Source of the DNA: Alphaproteobacteria bacterium
GTDB taxonomy: Bacteria; Pseudomonadota; Alphaproteobacteria; Micavibrionales; Micavibrionaceae
Assembly (NCBI GenBank): GCA_030750865.1
Contig: JASMHE010000007.1
Location: forward strand, 178,689 to 242,688
Direction of reading: 5' to 3'
Length of the DNA stretch: 64,000 nt
The notes under the pieces were generated by a model. It saw only the letters and a list, made by a program, of their open reading frames with translations, made no database searches and was not told the origin of the DNA. A program made the translations under genes and the position numbers. Below are positions 1 through 9,188 of this stretch, in pieces. The first letter of the stretch is position 1; every line of letters begins with the position of its first letter.

Positions 1-1
1 A

Positions 2-151
2 GGACCGGATCACGCCCCGATTTTTGAAATCCGCGTGACCATAGAAGGGCTTGAACCCGTCACCGCAAAAGATCATTCACGCCGCGGCGCAGAGAAAAAA
101 GCAGCGGCCCTGTTACTCGATATCATTGAAAAGGAAAAGCATGACCGATAA
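2..151 (+). CDS. rnc: Ribonuclease III, C-terminal end (partial)
   Basis: This is the last 49 codons of RNase III, cut by the left edge of the window. RNase III cleaves double-stranded RNA in rRNA processing and mRNA decay. The visible peptide is the end of the double-stranded RNA-binding domain: a strand of type FEIRVTIEGL, then the typical SRRGAEKKAA motif opening the last helix, which contacts RNA. The stop TAA (149-151) lies inside the start of era, an 11-base overlap that points to translational coupling. The rnc-era order is common in proteobacteria. The catalytic domain is not in view. Confidence 0.88.
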   Translation, partial: GPDHAPIFEIRVTIEGLEPVTAKDHSRRGAEKKAAALLLDIIEKEKHDR

Positions 152-1073
152 GACCCCCTCGCCGGAATCCGATCAGCAGCGCTGTGGCTTTGTGTCCGTT
201 ATCGGCGCGCCCAACGCCGGAAAATCCACCCTGATGAATGCGCTGGTCGGCAGTAAAGTCACCATCGTCTCGCCAAAGGTACAGACAACACGTACCATCG
301 TGCGCGGCATCATGGTGCATGACAACAGCCAGATCATCTTTGTCGATACACCCGGCATTTTCAAGGCAGAGAAGAAACTCGAAAAAGCAATGATTACCGC
401 CGCATGGGAAGGCGAAGCGGAGTCCGATGCCGTCATCGTTGTCGTTGATGCCTCGCGCAAAAAATATCACGATGGGACACGTGAAATTCTGCAAACCCTG
501 CGCGATGCCAACCATAAAAAGCCGGTCATTCTGGTGCTGAATAAAATTGATGCCATCCAGCCCGAAACCCTGCTGGCCTTATCCAAAGAATTAAATGCCG
601 AATATGCGTTTGATGCCACCTTCATGATTTCAGCCTTAAAAGAAAAAGGGCTGGATGATTTGCTGGACGATATCGCCAATCGCCTGCCGCAAGGGCCGTT
701 TCATTACCCCGAAGACCAGATGAGCGACATGCCGATGCGTCTGCTGGCGGCGGAAATCACACGTGAAAAGCTGTTTCACCGCTTCCATCAGGAATTGCCG
801 TATAACCTGACGGTTGAAACGGAAAACTGGGAAGAATTCGATAATGGCAGCGCCAAAGTGGACCAGATTGTCTATGTCACCAAAGACGGGCATCGCAAAA
901 TTATTCTCGGTAAAGGCGGGCAAGCCATTAAATCCGTCGGGATCGAGGCCCGCAAAGAACTCGCCGATATGCTGGAACGCGACATCCACTTGAAAATTCA
1001 TGTCAAGGTTGACCCGCGATGGATTGACGACCCCGACCGTTACCGCGTCTGGGGACTGGACCACAACGCCTAA
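141..1073 (+). CDS. era: GTPase Era
   Basis: Era is a small GTPase that binds the 3' end of 16S rRNA and helps 30S subunit maturation. The 310-residue protein has the G1 loop GAPNAGKS at residues 22-29, G3 DTPG, G4 NKID, and a C-terminal KH domain with the GKGG loop. The length is normal for the family. An upstream in-frame extension to position 51 exists, but the ATG at 141 is preferred: it fits the family N-terminus and overlaps the rnc stop, which suggests coupled translation. recO, a frequent next gene in alphaproteobacteria, does not follow; a 0.6 kb spacer and gcrA do. Confidence 0.97.
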   Translation: MTDKTPSPESDQQRCGFVSVIGAPNAGKSTLMNALVGSKVTIVSPKVQTTRTIVRGIMVHDNSQIIFVDTPGIFKAEKKLEKAMITAAWEGEAESDAVIVVVDASRKKYHDGTREILQTLRDANHKKPVILVLNKIDAIQPETLLALSKELNAEYAFDATFMISALKEKGLDDLLDDIANRLPQGPFHYPEDQMSDMPMRLLAAEITREKLFHRFHQELPYNLTVETENWEEFDNGSAKVDQIVYVTKDGHRKIILGKGGQAIKSVGIEARKELADMLERDIHLKIHVKVDPRWIDDPDRYRVWGLDHNA

Positions 1074-1659
1074 GACACAGACACGTACAACATCTGTCAC
1101 GTCTCATCGGTCACCCCGCCACCCACATTGCCCGCCGCCCGTACAGCACGCTGCATTCGGCCTGCACGTTCTCCGCACAGACGAACCGCTGTCACCGTGC
1201 ATATTAAAAGCGGATCAGAGCATACCTTGCCAATCACCTCACCCCGCCTGACCACTCAGGCCACGCAAAACGTGCCTGTCACCCTAAATGCACAGCACAT
1301 CTGCGCACTGACACCCCCGCGCACAAGCACATCTCCACACAGGTAATCTCCACAGGGGCAATTTTCACACAGGCATCCCGCCACCCTGCCTTTCTTTTGC
1401 CATCCATTTTCTTCCTTTTCCCCTTGATAAATAAAGCCACCGCGCGAAACCGGCCGTATTTTCATCACGCTCACACCATCAAAAAAACATCTTTTCGGGA
1501 ATTTTGTGGATAAGGAATCAAAAAACCGATCTTTATCTGGGCAGCCGGACTCGAGCCTGCTACAGTCAAAAACATCTTACAGATATGTGAATTTATTTAT
1601 TATTTTCAATGGCTTGATTGCCGTTGTGTAACTGTGTGAATTTGTGGGAGACAAATCAA
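1074..1659. other. Spacer between era and gcrA, no gene seen
   Basis: Two short plus-strand reading frames (about 1000-1251 and 1128-1346) cross this spacer, but they have no plausible ribosome-binding site, no recognisable domain, and a composition driven by CA-rich, T-poor DNA. I treat the first 300 bases as non-coding. The right part becomes AT-rich (about 1560-1615) and should hold the gcrA promoter. No clear rho-independent terminator was found just after era. Confidence 0.6.
1515..1552. promoter_or_regulatory. Pair of GANTC sites upstream of gcrA
   Basis: Two GANTC sites, GAATC at 1515-1519 and GACTC at 1548-1552, lie 110-145 bases upstream of the gcrA start. GANTC is the target of the alphaproteobacterial methylase CcrM, and GcrA-controlled promoters commonly carry methylated GANTC sites. 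That these sites regulate gcrA is an inference from position only. Confidence 0.4.
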
Positions 1660-2178
1660 ATGAGCTGGACAGAAGACCGCGTTGAACTATTAACAAAACT
1701 ATGGGGCGAAGGCAGAACCGCTGCCGAGATCGCCAAAGAACTTGGTGGCGTCACCCGTAATGCCGTGATCGGGAAAGCACACCGTCTGAAGCTTTCCAAC
1801 CGGATGTCTCCAATCCAACAGAATAACAAGAAAGCCACTGCGAAGCCTGTTGCAGAGCCTAAAAAGGCCGTTGCAAAGAAACCGACTGCCGCAACAGCAG
1901 CGCCAAAGGCAAAAACAGCACCAAAAGTCGAATTTACAGGCAAAGGTGTTGCGATGGCCGACCTGACAGAACGTATGTGCCGCTGGCCAATCGGCGATCC
2001 GCAAGATGATGACTTCACATTCTGCGGCTGCAAGAAAATGTCCGGCTTGCCTTACTGCAGTGAACACGCAAAAGTCGCGTATCAGGCCGCAACACGCAAC
2101 CGTATCCTGAAAGCCGAGGATTTCGAAAGCAAAGGCGACAATGCCGTGAAGGACGAAGAAATTTCCGTTGCGTCATAG
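1660..2178 (+). CDS. gcrA: Cell-cycle regulator GcrA
   Basis: GcrA is an alphaproteobacterial transcription factor that works with sigma70 RNA polymerase at GANTC-methylated promoters to drive S-phase genes. The 172-residue protein opens with the hallmark helix-turn-helix start (SWTEDRVELLTKLW, then GRTAAEIAKELGG). A lysine/alanine/proline-rich linker follows at about residues 50-90, then a C-terminal Cys-containing module (RMCRWPIGDP ... FCGCKK ... YCSEHAK), the sigma-interacting part. The start at 1660 is chosen over an upstream TTG-type extension because GGGAG sits 9 bases before it and the protein then starts with the family N-terminus. The gene appears monocistronic, followed at once by a terminator. 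Confidence 0.95.
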   Translation: MSWTEDRVELLTKLWGEGRTAAEIAKELGGVTRNAVIGKAHRLKLSNRMSPIQQNNKKATAKPVAEPKKAVAKKPTAATAAPKAKTAPKVEFTGKGVAMADLTERMCRWPIGDPQDDDFTFCGCKKMSGLPYCSEHAKVAYQAATRNRILKAEDFESKGDNAVKDEEISVAS

Positions 2179-2225
2179 GCGCAAAACGGGCGGCATCACG
2201 CCGCAATCATAAAAAGATAGAAAAA

Positions 2226-2256
2226 GCCCTGACCTCGACAGAGATCAGGGTTTTTC
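2226..2256 (+). terminator. Rho-independent terminator after gcrA
   Basis: The hairpin CCCTGA-C-CTC / GAG-A-TCAGGG, with a GACA loop, is followed directly by a run of five T. It lies 48 bases after the gcrA stop and fits a classic intrinsic terminator with one internal mismatch. Confidence 0.85.
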
Positions 2257-2453
2257 TTTGGCTCACAACAAAGCGATGAAAAATGCTGCGATCTTAAAAC
2301 TGTTATGCGCTATCGTTCGCCCGTTCGTCTTGCGCTGGCGTCTTATCTGGCCGCCTTGCCGCGCCTGTCTTGCGACATATCGCCGACATATCGTTTTTTG
2401 GGGTGCAGACTGCTCGGCTCTGTCCGCCCATCCGGCCCGAAAAACCGTTCACA

Positions 2454-3383
2454 TTAATGCACCGATGTCGATACAACATCATCCGGCACAGGATCAGCTG
2501 GCGCCACCACCGTCGTCACATAGGGTGACTTGCGTACGGCATGTACCAACCGGTCGCTGGAAAACGGTTTTTTCAAAAATCCGGCCGCGCCGATTTTGTT
2601 CGCATTGACAATGTTATCTTTCACCGCATCAACGCTCAGCATCACCACATGGGCACGCGGATCAATGCGCAACATCGTGTTTAATGTCTGATGACCGTTC
2701 AGCCCCGGCAAATGAATATCCATGAACACAATATCAGGCGCATGCTCGATATAGGCAATCAGCGCTTCCTCGCCGGATCGCGCAATCACGGTTGTGTATT
2801 CTTTGCTCAGGATATTTTCGGCATATTCGGCGGTAAAGGCATCATCTTCGACCATCAGAACCACCGGATCTTCGCGGCGATCACGGCGCAGCGGAATACT
2901 GCGCAACTTATTGACATCGGCCAGTGACAAATAGGCCCGTATCTTTTCCGTTTCTATGAATTTATCATCGACCAGCTTATGAAAGGCATAATCGGATTTC
3001 GTCATATCGAAAAACTCGCATATATCCTTGCCTGCGGCCGCCTGCATATCGTTATATAAATTCGTAAAAGCCCGTTTTTCATCGTCAGTTTTGGTTTCAC
3101 GCAACAAGACAATATCGCCATCAAGGAAATGATAGACGATCAAATCATCCTGCGCTTCCATGTCTTGCTTGAAATTGGAAAACAGCGCTTCGCTCTTTTC
3201 CTGCAATTCCTCCAGCACCGGCTTGATCATCAATGGTTTCATCAAAACCTTTTTATGATCGATATCCGATGCAAAATTGATCCGTGCCGCGAGCCAATCC
3301 CCTTTGTCAGCTCCTTTACTAGCCTTGACTTTCTCCGCAATCACCAAAAAGTGATGTTCCGGACTCTCCGATATAAATTCCAT
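2454..3383 (-). CDS. Response regulator with novel N-terminal region
   Basis: The C-terminal third (about residues 173-290) is a CheY-like receiver: acidic pocket VEDD, phospho-acceptor Asp in VFMDIHLPG, and the conserved Lys in FLKKPF. The N-terminal 170 residues have no motif I recognise; they are mixed alpha/beta with two acidic segments and could be a sensory or partner-binding domain. No output domain follows the receiver, only a short Pro/Val tail. I use ATG at 3383 rather than the TTG 15 bases upstream, because GGTGGG lies just before the ATG. It is transcribed divergently from the GGDEF-EAL gene across 0.7 kb, so it may signal to that protein; this is inferred from position only. Confidence 0.85.
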   Translation of the reverse strand: MEFISESPEHHFLVIAEKVKASKGADKGDWLAARINFASDIDHKKVLMKPLMIKPVLEELQEKSEALFSNFKQDMEAQDDLIVYHFLDGDIVLLRETKTDDEKRAFTNLYNDMQAAAGKDICEFFDMTKSDYAFHKLVDDKFIETEKIRAYLSLADVNKLRSIPLRRDRREDPVVLMVEDDAFTAEYAENILSKEYTTVIARSGEEALIAYIEHAPDIVFMDIHLPGLNGHQTLNTMLRIDPRAHVVMLSVDAVKDNIVNANKIGAAGFLKKPFSSDRLVHAVRKSPYVTTVVAPADPVPDDVVSTSVH

Positions 3384-4092
3384 ATTTTCACCCACCAATT
3401 ATTGCCCCCAAACGGCAATGTTATTTTTGTTTTTCTTGCTTATATTTTTTCGTTTTACTTTCGTAAATCGTGTGCTTTTTCCTGTGATACCCGGCTTTCG
3501 TAATACTGGTCTTGCGCAATACCGGCATGATTTTCAACCATAGAAAACCCGCATAGAAAACCGGACAAAAACCACAGGTCACCCCTTTTCTGTCACATCC
3601 CATTATTTGACATAAGAATTAAAAAATCGTTATTTTATACGAAATCATCTAAAATTTGAGGCAAAATGGGCCGTACCCGCGCAAAAAAGCACGCCCGAGC
3701 ATCGCCTGATAACAACGCAACACCCCCCTTAAATAACAATACGCATACTGTGCTTAATACCGCCTGCAATACGGCCACCAAGACGTCGCAAGAATGCACA
3801 TCCACACAATGACGGAAAATATTGTTTTTCAACGCGGTATAAAGACTTCATTAAGAGGTTTAAGCCTACTATAGAGTCTGGAAAAGACGTTGTGTACACA
3901 TTGCGTACGCATTGCATACAGGGGCAAAAAACGATAGAATCTGATTTTCCTGTTCTACAATCTCACGTAGAATAGGTCTGTTTTTATAAAACCGTTTCTT
4001 TGATCCCTCCCCGGCACGCTTTGCTACACGTATTTGCCGCACGCAACAGTAAGAAAAAGAAAAGACGTAAGACCACTCTAGAGAAAAATATC
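3384..4092. other. Divergent regulatory spacer, AT-rich, no gene seen
   Basis: This 0.7 kb spacer separates two divergent genes and should hold both promoters. Short frames inside it (for example 3421-3603 and 3635-3832 on the minus strand) lack ribosome-binding sites and recognisable sequence, so I do not call them. It is clearly more AT-rich than the flanking genes. It holds a palindrome and a direct repeat near 3891-3920 and GANTC sites at 3874-3878 and 3936-3940. Confidence 0.55.
3891..3920. promoter_or_regulatory. Palindrome plus 11-bp direct repeat, candidate operator
   Basis: The perfect 10-base palindrome TGTGTACACA (3891-3900) runs into two adjacent 11-base repeats, CATTGCGTACG (3899-3909) and CATTGCATACA (3910-3920), which match at 9 of 11 positions. 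The element lies about 170 bases upstream of the GGDEF-EAL start. Such arrangements often bind a transcription factor, but no specific factor can be named. Confidence 0.35.
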
Positions 4093-6267
4093 ATGCGGAC
4101 CCTGACTGCGAACATTTCAACTTCCCTGACATCGCTGCGGCGGCGGATATTCTCTTACAGAACATATTTTTCCATCAAAGAAATTTTCAGCGTTTGGCAA
4201 GGTAAACTCAGCTGGCGCATCTCTTTATCGATTTTCATTTGTCTGCTGCTGACACAAAGCGCAGGCCTTTTCATGGCGATGCAGAACGAAAAAGCAACCG
4301 AGCTTGAGCGTCTGCGCCTGCGATCGGAAGTCGCAATTTTGCCCCATCTGGCGCAAAAATCATCGGAAAGTCCAGAGACATCCCCGGAAAAGTTCATTGA
4401 CGATAGCGTCGCACAGACCATTTTAAAATCCGGCCGCGCGGACAGCCTGACCATCTATGACCGCAATTTTGAAAAACAGACGCAATTCGGCAATCCGGCC
4501 ACACCCGATGTCTCGACACGGGATATTTACAGGCATAACGGCTATTACGATGCCAAAGCCAAAACATATCACTTCTTCCTGAACACGGCGCATATGGACA
4601 TTCCGTTCTTTATTCAGGTGCAAATTCCTGCCAATCATATCGAGCGCCGCGTCTGGACCATTATGTTCAAACGCCTGACCGTCATGTCAGTGATTACGGG
4701 GATCATGACATTGCTGCTGATGACTTTGATCGGACAATGGCTGTTGAAACCGGTTTTATTCCTGCGTGAAAATCTGCTGGCCGCCAGTAAAAATCCGGAA
4801 AGCCCGACCGTAAACGAGTCACCATACAGTTCCAGAGATGAAATCGGCGAAGCCGTGAATATCGCAATGGATCTGGTCTTCCAGAATGCCCGCAATATCT
4901 CGCAAGTCAAAGATTCCGCCGAAAGCCAGATTCACAAACTGGCCTATTACGATACGTTGACCGGCCTGCCCAACCGTACCTATTTCATCCAGCGCATGAA
5001 TAGCCGTATTCACATGCTGGAAAAACTGGAACCATGCCGCTTTGCCATTGTGACGATGGATCTGGACCATTTCAAAGATATTAACGATACGGTCGGTCAC
5101 TCGGTCGGCGATGCCCTGCTGCGGACCGTCGGCAAGCGTCTGGAAGATGAGCTGCCGCAAGGGGCCTTTGTCGCACGGACGGGCGAGGATGAATTTGCCA
5201 TCGCCATGCAACTCAATAACACGCAGGTCAGCGATGCAATGGAAATCGCCGAACAAGTGGCCTCCATCGTTAAAAACGAGCCATACCGTATCTTTAACGA
5301 AGACTTCCAGATTCGCGGCTCGATCGGGGTTGCGACATATCCGGATAACGGCCGTGACGTTGACCGCGTTCTAAAAAGTGCCGATATTGCCTTAAACCGC
5401 GCCAAAGAAGATGGCCGCGACCAGATCAAGGAATATTCCAAAGAATTCGACGAGGCCATCCAGAAACGGTTCGAGATTTTGCGCAATCTGCGTAAAGCGC
5501 TTGAAACGGACGAGTTGGTCGTTTACTTCCAGCCACAGCTGGATTTAAACTCCGAACAGGTCATTTCGGCGGAAACATTGATCCGCTGGTGGAAAAAGGA
5601 TGACAGCGAAGAAGGCGGTCATTTCATTTCACCGGGTGATTTCATTCCGATTGCCGAACAATCCGGCCTGATTGTGCCGATCGGTGAACGTGTTCTGCGT
5701 GATGCTGTCCGCAAGGCCGCCGAATGGCATGCCGCCGGATATGACCATCTGCGCGTTGCCGTGAACGTATCCGGCGCGCAATTCTACGAAGGCAACCTTG
5801 TCAGACTCGTCAAAGAGGTTTTAAAAGAAACCGGCCTTCCCCCGCACAAGCTGGAACTGGAAGTGACCGAGAGCATCTTCATGGATGATATCAATTACAC
5901 CATTTCCGTCCTGCGCGAATTGCACGATGTCGGCGTCGAACTGGCCATTGACGATTTCGGCACGGGATATTCCTCCCTTGCCTATCTGCGTCAATTCCCG
6001 ATTGACCGCCTGAAGATCGACCAATCCTTTGTCCGCAATGTACTGGAAAATCCGGATGATGGCACGATCACAAAAACCATCATCAATCTTGGGCATTCGC
6101 TTAGCCTGAAAGTCATCGCCGAAGGGGTGGAAACCGTACCGCAACAGGAATTCCTGAAAGAAAATGGCTGCGACGAAGTACAGGGCTTCTTGTACAGCAA
6201 AGCCATCCCGCAGGAGGAATTCATGACTTTCCTGAAAAACTATAGCGGAAAATTACCGAAAGACTAA
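4093..6267 (+). CDS. Membrane-bound GGDEF-EAL protein, probable c-di-GMP phosphodiesterase
   Basis: The 724-residue inner-membrane protein has TM1 at about residues 43-62, a periplasmic sensor of roughly 130 residues, TM2 at about 195-218, and a HAMP-like stretch. A GGDEF domain (DTLTGLPNR start; signature GEDEF) and an EAL domain complete it. The EAL domain keeps the catalytic set: Glu in AETLIRW, TESIF, DDFGTGYSSL, LKIDQSFV and AEGVET, so phosphodiesterase activity is likely. The signature GEDEF deviates from GGDEF; in Caulobacter PdeA the same GEDEF is inactive as a cyclase but binds GTP and activates the EAL domain. An in-frame extension to 4000 is possible; ATG 4093 is chosen because the extension is short, basic and without homology. 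Confidence 0.93.
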   Translation: MRTLTANISTSLTSLRRRIFSYRTYFSIKEIFSVWQGKLSWRISLSIFICLLLTQSAGLFMAMQNEKATELERLRLRSEVAILPHLAQKSSESPETSPEKFIDDSVAQTILKSGRADSLTIYDRNFEKQTQFGNPATPDVSTRDIYRHNGYYDAKAKTYHFFLNTAHMDIPFFIQVQIPANHIERRVWTIMFKRLTVMSVITGIMTLLLMTLIGQWLLKPVLFLRENLLAASKNPESPTVNESPYSSRDEIGEAVNIAMDLVFQNARNISQVKDSAESQIHKLAYYDTLTGLPNRTYFIQRMNSRIHMLEKLEPCRFAIVTMDLDHFKDINDTVGHSVGDALLRTVGKRLEDELPQGAFVARTGEDEFAIAMQLNNTQVSDAMEIAEQVASIVKNEPYRIFNEDFQIRGSIGVATYPDNGRDVDRVLKSADIALNRAKEDGRDQIKEYSKEFDEAIQKRFEILRNLRKALETDELVVYFQPQLDLNSEQVISAETLIRWWKKDDSEEGGHFISPGDFIPIAEQSGLIVPIGERVLRDAVRKAAEWHAAGYDHLRVAVNVSGAQFYEGNLVRLVKEVLKETGLPPHKLELEVTESIFMDDINYTISVLRELHDVGVELAIDDFGTGYSSLAYLRQFPIDRLKIDQSFVRNVLENPDDGTITKTIINLGHSLSLKVIAEGVETVPQQEFLKENGCDEVQGFLYSKAIPQEEFMTFLKNYSGKLPKD

Positions 6268-6311
6268 ATTCGCTCTTTCTTTTTCGGGGCGCTCCATGTA
6301 TCTAAAAAGCC

Positions 6312-7658
6312 ATGACACATCATCGTGACGCTATATCATATATATCCGGCAAATCCCCTGCCCTGCGGGGTGACGTGGATGTGCCCGGTGACAAATCCAT
6401 GTCCCACCGTTCCATTATGTTCGGCTTGCTGGCAGAGGGTAAAACAACCGTCAAAGGCATACTGACAGGCGAAGACGTACTGTGCACGGCTGATGCGGCC
6501 CGCGCCCTCGGCGCAGAGGTAACCGCACAAGAAGACGGCACATGGGTTATAAAAGGCAACGGCCTGACAAACCTGACCGCGCCTGACCGCGTGCTGGATA
6601 TGGGCAATAGCGGCACATCAACACGCCTGTTGATGGGGCTGGTCGCCGGATATGACTTCAATACATCCTTCACGGGTGATGCGTCCCTGACAAAACGCCC
6701 GATGGGCCGCGTGATGAAACCGCTCGCGCAAATGGGCGCGTCCTTCATTGACAAAAACGAAGGCCGCCTGCCGTTGATTGTACAAGGCTCCTCTGCCCTG
6801 CGCCCGACTACATATGAATTGCCCGTGGCCTCGGCACAGGTCAAATCAGCGATCCTGCTGGCCGGCCTGAACGCAGACGGTAAAACAACCGTTATCGAAT
6901 CCAAACCCACCCGCGATCACACCGAAAACATGTTGCGGCATTTCGGCGCCACCGTTGAAACAGAGCGCCTTGAAAACGGCGCATATGCGATCAGCATCAC
7001 CGGAAAACCCGCACTGACAGGATGCGACATCGTCATTCCGGCGGACCCGAGCTCTGCGGCGTTTCCTGTGGTTGCGGCCATTTTGACACCGGGGTCCGAC
7101 ATCCGCCTTGACAATATCGGTATGAATGACCGCCGCGCAGGTATTTTCACCACCCTGATTGAAATGGGCGCGGACATCACCATTGAAAATGAACGCGATA
7201 TGGCGGGCGAGCCTGTCGCCGACCTGCATGTGCGCTATAACGGACCGCTCAAGGGCATTGATGTGCCCGCAGACCGCGTGCCCAGCATGATTGATGAATT
7301 CCCGGTCCTGTCGATGGTCGCCGCCTGTGCCGACGGTACAACACGCATGACCGATCTGGCCGAACTGCGCGTCAAAGAAAGTGACCGCCTGTTGATGGTC
7401 GCCGAAGGGCTGAAAAAATGCGGCGTATCGCTTGAAATGGGCGAAGACAGCCTCACCATTCACGGCAACGGCAAACCACCCGCAGGCGGCGCAGAAATTG
7501 AGACAGCACTCGATCACCGCATCGCGATGAGCTTCCTGATCCTCGGCTGCGCGACAGACAATCCGGTATCCGTGGATGACGGCACACCGATCGCCACCAG
7601 CTTCCCGCGCTTTATTCCGCTGATGACAGCACTTGGCGCGAAAATCGAAAAGCGCTAA
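6312..7658 (+). CDS. aroA: 3-phosphoshikimate 1-carboxyvinyltransferase (EPSP synthase)
   Basis: This enzyme joins PEP to shikimate-3-phosphate, the sixth step of the shikimate pathway to aromatic amino acids. The 448-residue length is usual. Diagnostic segments are PGDKSMSHR near the N-terminus (substrate-binding Lys/Ser/Arg), MGNSGTSTR (the PEP and glyphosate-contact loop), ASAQVKSA, and the C-terminal DHRIAMSF. aroA starts the aroA-cmk-rpsA-ihfB series common in alphaproteobacteria. It begins 44 bases after the GGDEF-EAL stop with no clear terminator between. Confidence 0.97.
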   Translation: MTHHRDAISYISGKSPALRGDVDVPGDKSMSHRSIMFGLLAEGKTTVKGILTGEDVLCTADAARALGAEVTAQEDGTWVIKGNGLTNLTAPDRVLDMGNSGTSTRLLMGLVAGYDFNTSFTGDASLTKRPMGRVMKPLAQMGASFIDKNEGRLPLIVQGSSALRPTTYELPVASAQVKSAILLAGLNADGKTTVIESKPTRDHTENMLRHFGATVETERLENGAYAISITGKPALTGCDIVIPADPSSAAFPVVAAILTPGSDIRLDNIGMNDRRAGIFTTLIEMGADITIENERDMAGEPVADLHVRYNGPLKGIDVPADRVPSMIDEFPVLSMVAACADGTTRMTDLAELRVKESDRLLMVAEGLKKCGVSLEMGEDSLTIHGNGKPPAGGAEIETALDHRIAMSFLILGCATDNPVSVDDGTPIATSFPRFIPLMTALGAKIEKR

Positions 7659-7742
7659 GATAAAGCCCGACAAACTGCTAACCCGCACCAGATTTAAGCA
7701 AACGAGACAAACAAAACAGGCCGAATAAAACGGACACCATCC

Positions 7743-8453
7743 ATGCCAGATACCAAGACCACACAGACCATGCCCGCTATTGCCCCCGCCATCGCCATTG
7801 ACGGCCATTCCGCCAGCGGCAAAGGTACGCTGGCACGCCGCCTCGGCGGGCGACTTGGTTTTGCCGTGCTGGATACAGGCAAGCTTTACAGATTGATCGG
7901 CATGATGGCCCACGATCAAAACATTGCAACAGACGACGAAGACGCGCTGGCGCACATTGCCACACGCCTGAACGACACATTACGGCTCGATCAATTGGCT
8001 GATCCCGCACTTGGCAGCGATATGGCCGGAAAGCTGGCCTCACGGACCAGTAAATTCCCGAAAGTGCGCGCCGCACTGGTCCAATTCCAGCGCGATTTTG
8101 CCGCCAATCCGCCCGCACTGGCAGACGGCACAGCCGCCAAAGGCGTTATTCTGGATGGCCGCGATATCGGCACGGTCATCCTGCCCGATGCGCCGGTAAA
8201 ATTCTTTGTCACCGCCTCTGCCGACGTGCGCGCCGAGAGGCGCTTTGCCGAATTAAAAGACTCCGATCCTGACCTGACCTATGAACAGGTCTATCTGGAT
8301 ATGGCCCAGCGCGATGAACGCGACCAAAAACGCGCCGCCTCACCACTGGTGGCCGCCGAAGATGCCGTGACGATTGATACATCGGATATGACTATTGATG
8401 ATGTTGAAAATATGGCGATCGATCACATTACAGCGCAGCTGGATCTGTCATAA
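7743..8453 (+). CDS. cmk: Cytidylate kinase
   Basis: Cytidylate kinase phosphorylates CMP and dCMP with ATP in pyrimidine nucleotide supply. The 236-residue protein has a Walker A loop GHSASGKGT close to the N-terminus, the LDTGKLYR segment (substrate site, usually LDTGALYR), and LDGRDIGTVILPDAPVK, the family hallmark. The C-terminal region (RDERDQKRAASPL, then DTSDMTID) is also typical. It sits 84 bases after aroA. Its stop is only 2 bases from the stop of the convergent acetyltransferase gene. Confidence 0.97.
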   Translation: MPDTKTTQTMPAIAPAIAIDGHSASGKGTLARRLGGRLGFAVLDTGKLYRLIGMMAHDQNIATDDEDALAHIATRLNDTLRLDQLADPALGSDMAGKLASRTSKFPKVRAALVQFQRDFAANPPALADGTAAKGVILDGRDIGTVILPDAPVKFFVTASADVRAERRFAELKDSDPDLTYEQVYLDMAQRDERDQKRAASPLVAAEDAVTIDTSDMTIDDVENMAIDHITAQLDLS

Positions 8454-8455
8454 AT

Positions 8456-8944
8456 CTACAGTGACAGACGGTATAAATTATATCGTGCCTGATCTTCTTC
8501 CCAACAATCATACTGCACAAATCCATGACGTTCAGCGGCTTTTTCAGATGCGACATTGCCCTGTAATATCTGCGTGACAACTTCGCCGTCAAACGCCATA
8601 TCGCGCAAGTAATTTTGTCTCATGTCATGCAACGGACTTGATAAGCGCTGACCGCGATACGCAGGATCGATAAATAATCCGCTAAAGATCGCACGTCCGT
8701 GCTGGAACGCAATCTCAGATACACCGGCAAGCGCACCGTCTTTAAAGACACCGAAAACGGCCAAAGCATCGTTATCCAGATAACGCGCCCAAGCCGAGGC
8801 ATCATGCGGATCAGCGCCATCCAGCAAAGCGGCACTTTCCTCAGGACCGTAATGCTGTAAACAAAAATCCCGAAAAACGCTGCTATGCGCCGCGCCCAAG
8901 CGGCAAGCCTTTTCCTCTGACGATGATGTAAAAACCTCTCGCAT
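8456..8944 (-). CDS. GNAT-family N-acetyltransferase
   Basis: This 162-residue protein has the GNAT fold pattern: a central strand followed by the acetyl-CoA loop (FIDPAYRGQRLSSPL, about residues 90-106, a Q/RxxGxG/A variant), and a C-terminal NVASEKAAERHGF segment typical of motif B. Transfer of an acetyl group from acetyl-CoA to an amine is likely, but the substrate cannot be inferred. It is a single gene, convergent with cmk with 2 bases between stops, and no shared terminator hairpin was seen there. Confidence 0.85.
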   Translation of the reverse strand: MREVFTSSSEEKACRLGAAHSSVFRDFCLQHYGPEESAALLDGADPHDASAWARYLDNDALAVFGVFKDGALAGVSEIAFQHGRAIFSGLFIDPAYRGQRLSSPLHDMRQNYLRDMAFDGEVVTQILQGNVASEKAAERHGFVQYDCWEEDQARYNLYRLSL

Positions 8945-9188
8945 GAGCAGAATTTACCATGCAACCGGTAAACATTTCACTAAAGCCGGTTCCCTATCTC
9001 ATCAAAAACTCCCATCGAAAACTGCAGAAAATACTTGATCCGCCGCCTGATTCATGCAAAAAGCTAGACCAACTCCCGTTTAGACTGGTTTTTGTACTGT
9101 TTTAAGCAGGGGTTATGAAGGTGCGCTCGTCTATGCCGGTAGTCCGGGGCTTGTTAGCATCTATCAAAACTACGAAAGGAATAAGATT

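Noticed and set aside
1128..1346. 72-codon frame between era and gcrA, considered as recO remnant or small protein
   Set aside because: No RecO similarity, no ribosome-binding site, composition follows the CA-rich spacer.
6846..7955. Long minus-strand frame of 369 codons opposite aroA and cmk
   Set aside because: It lies fully antisense to two certain genes, is Cys/His/Phe-rich, and has no known motif; it is a shadow produced by codon bias in the real frame.
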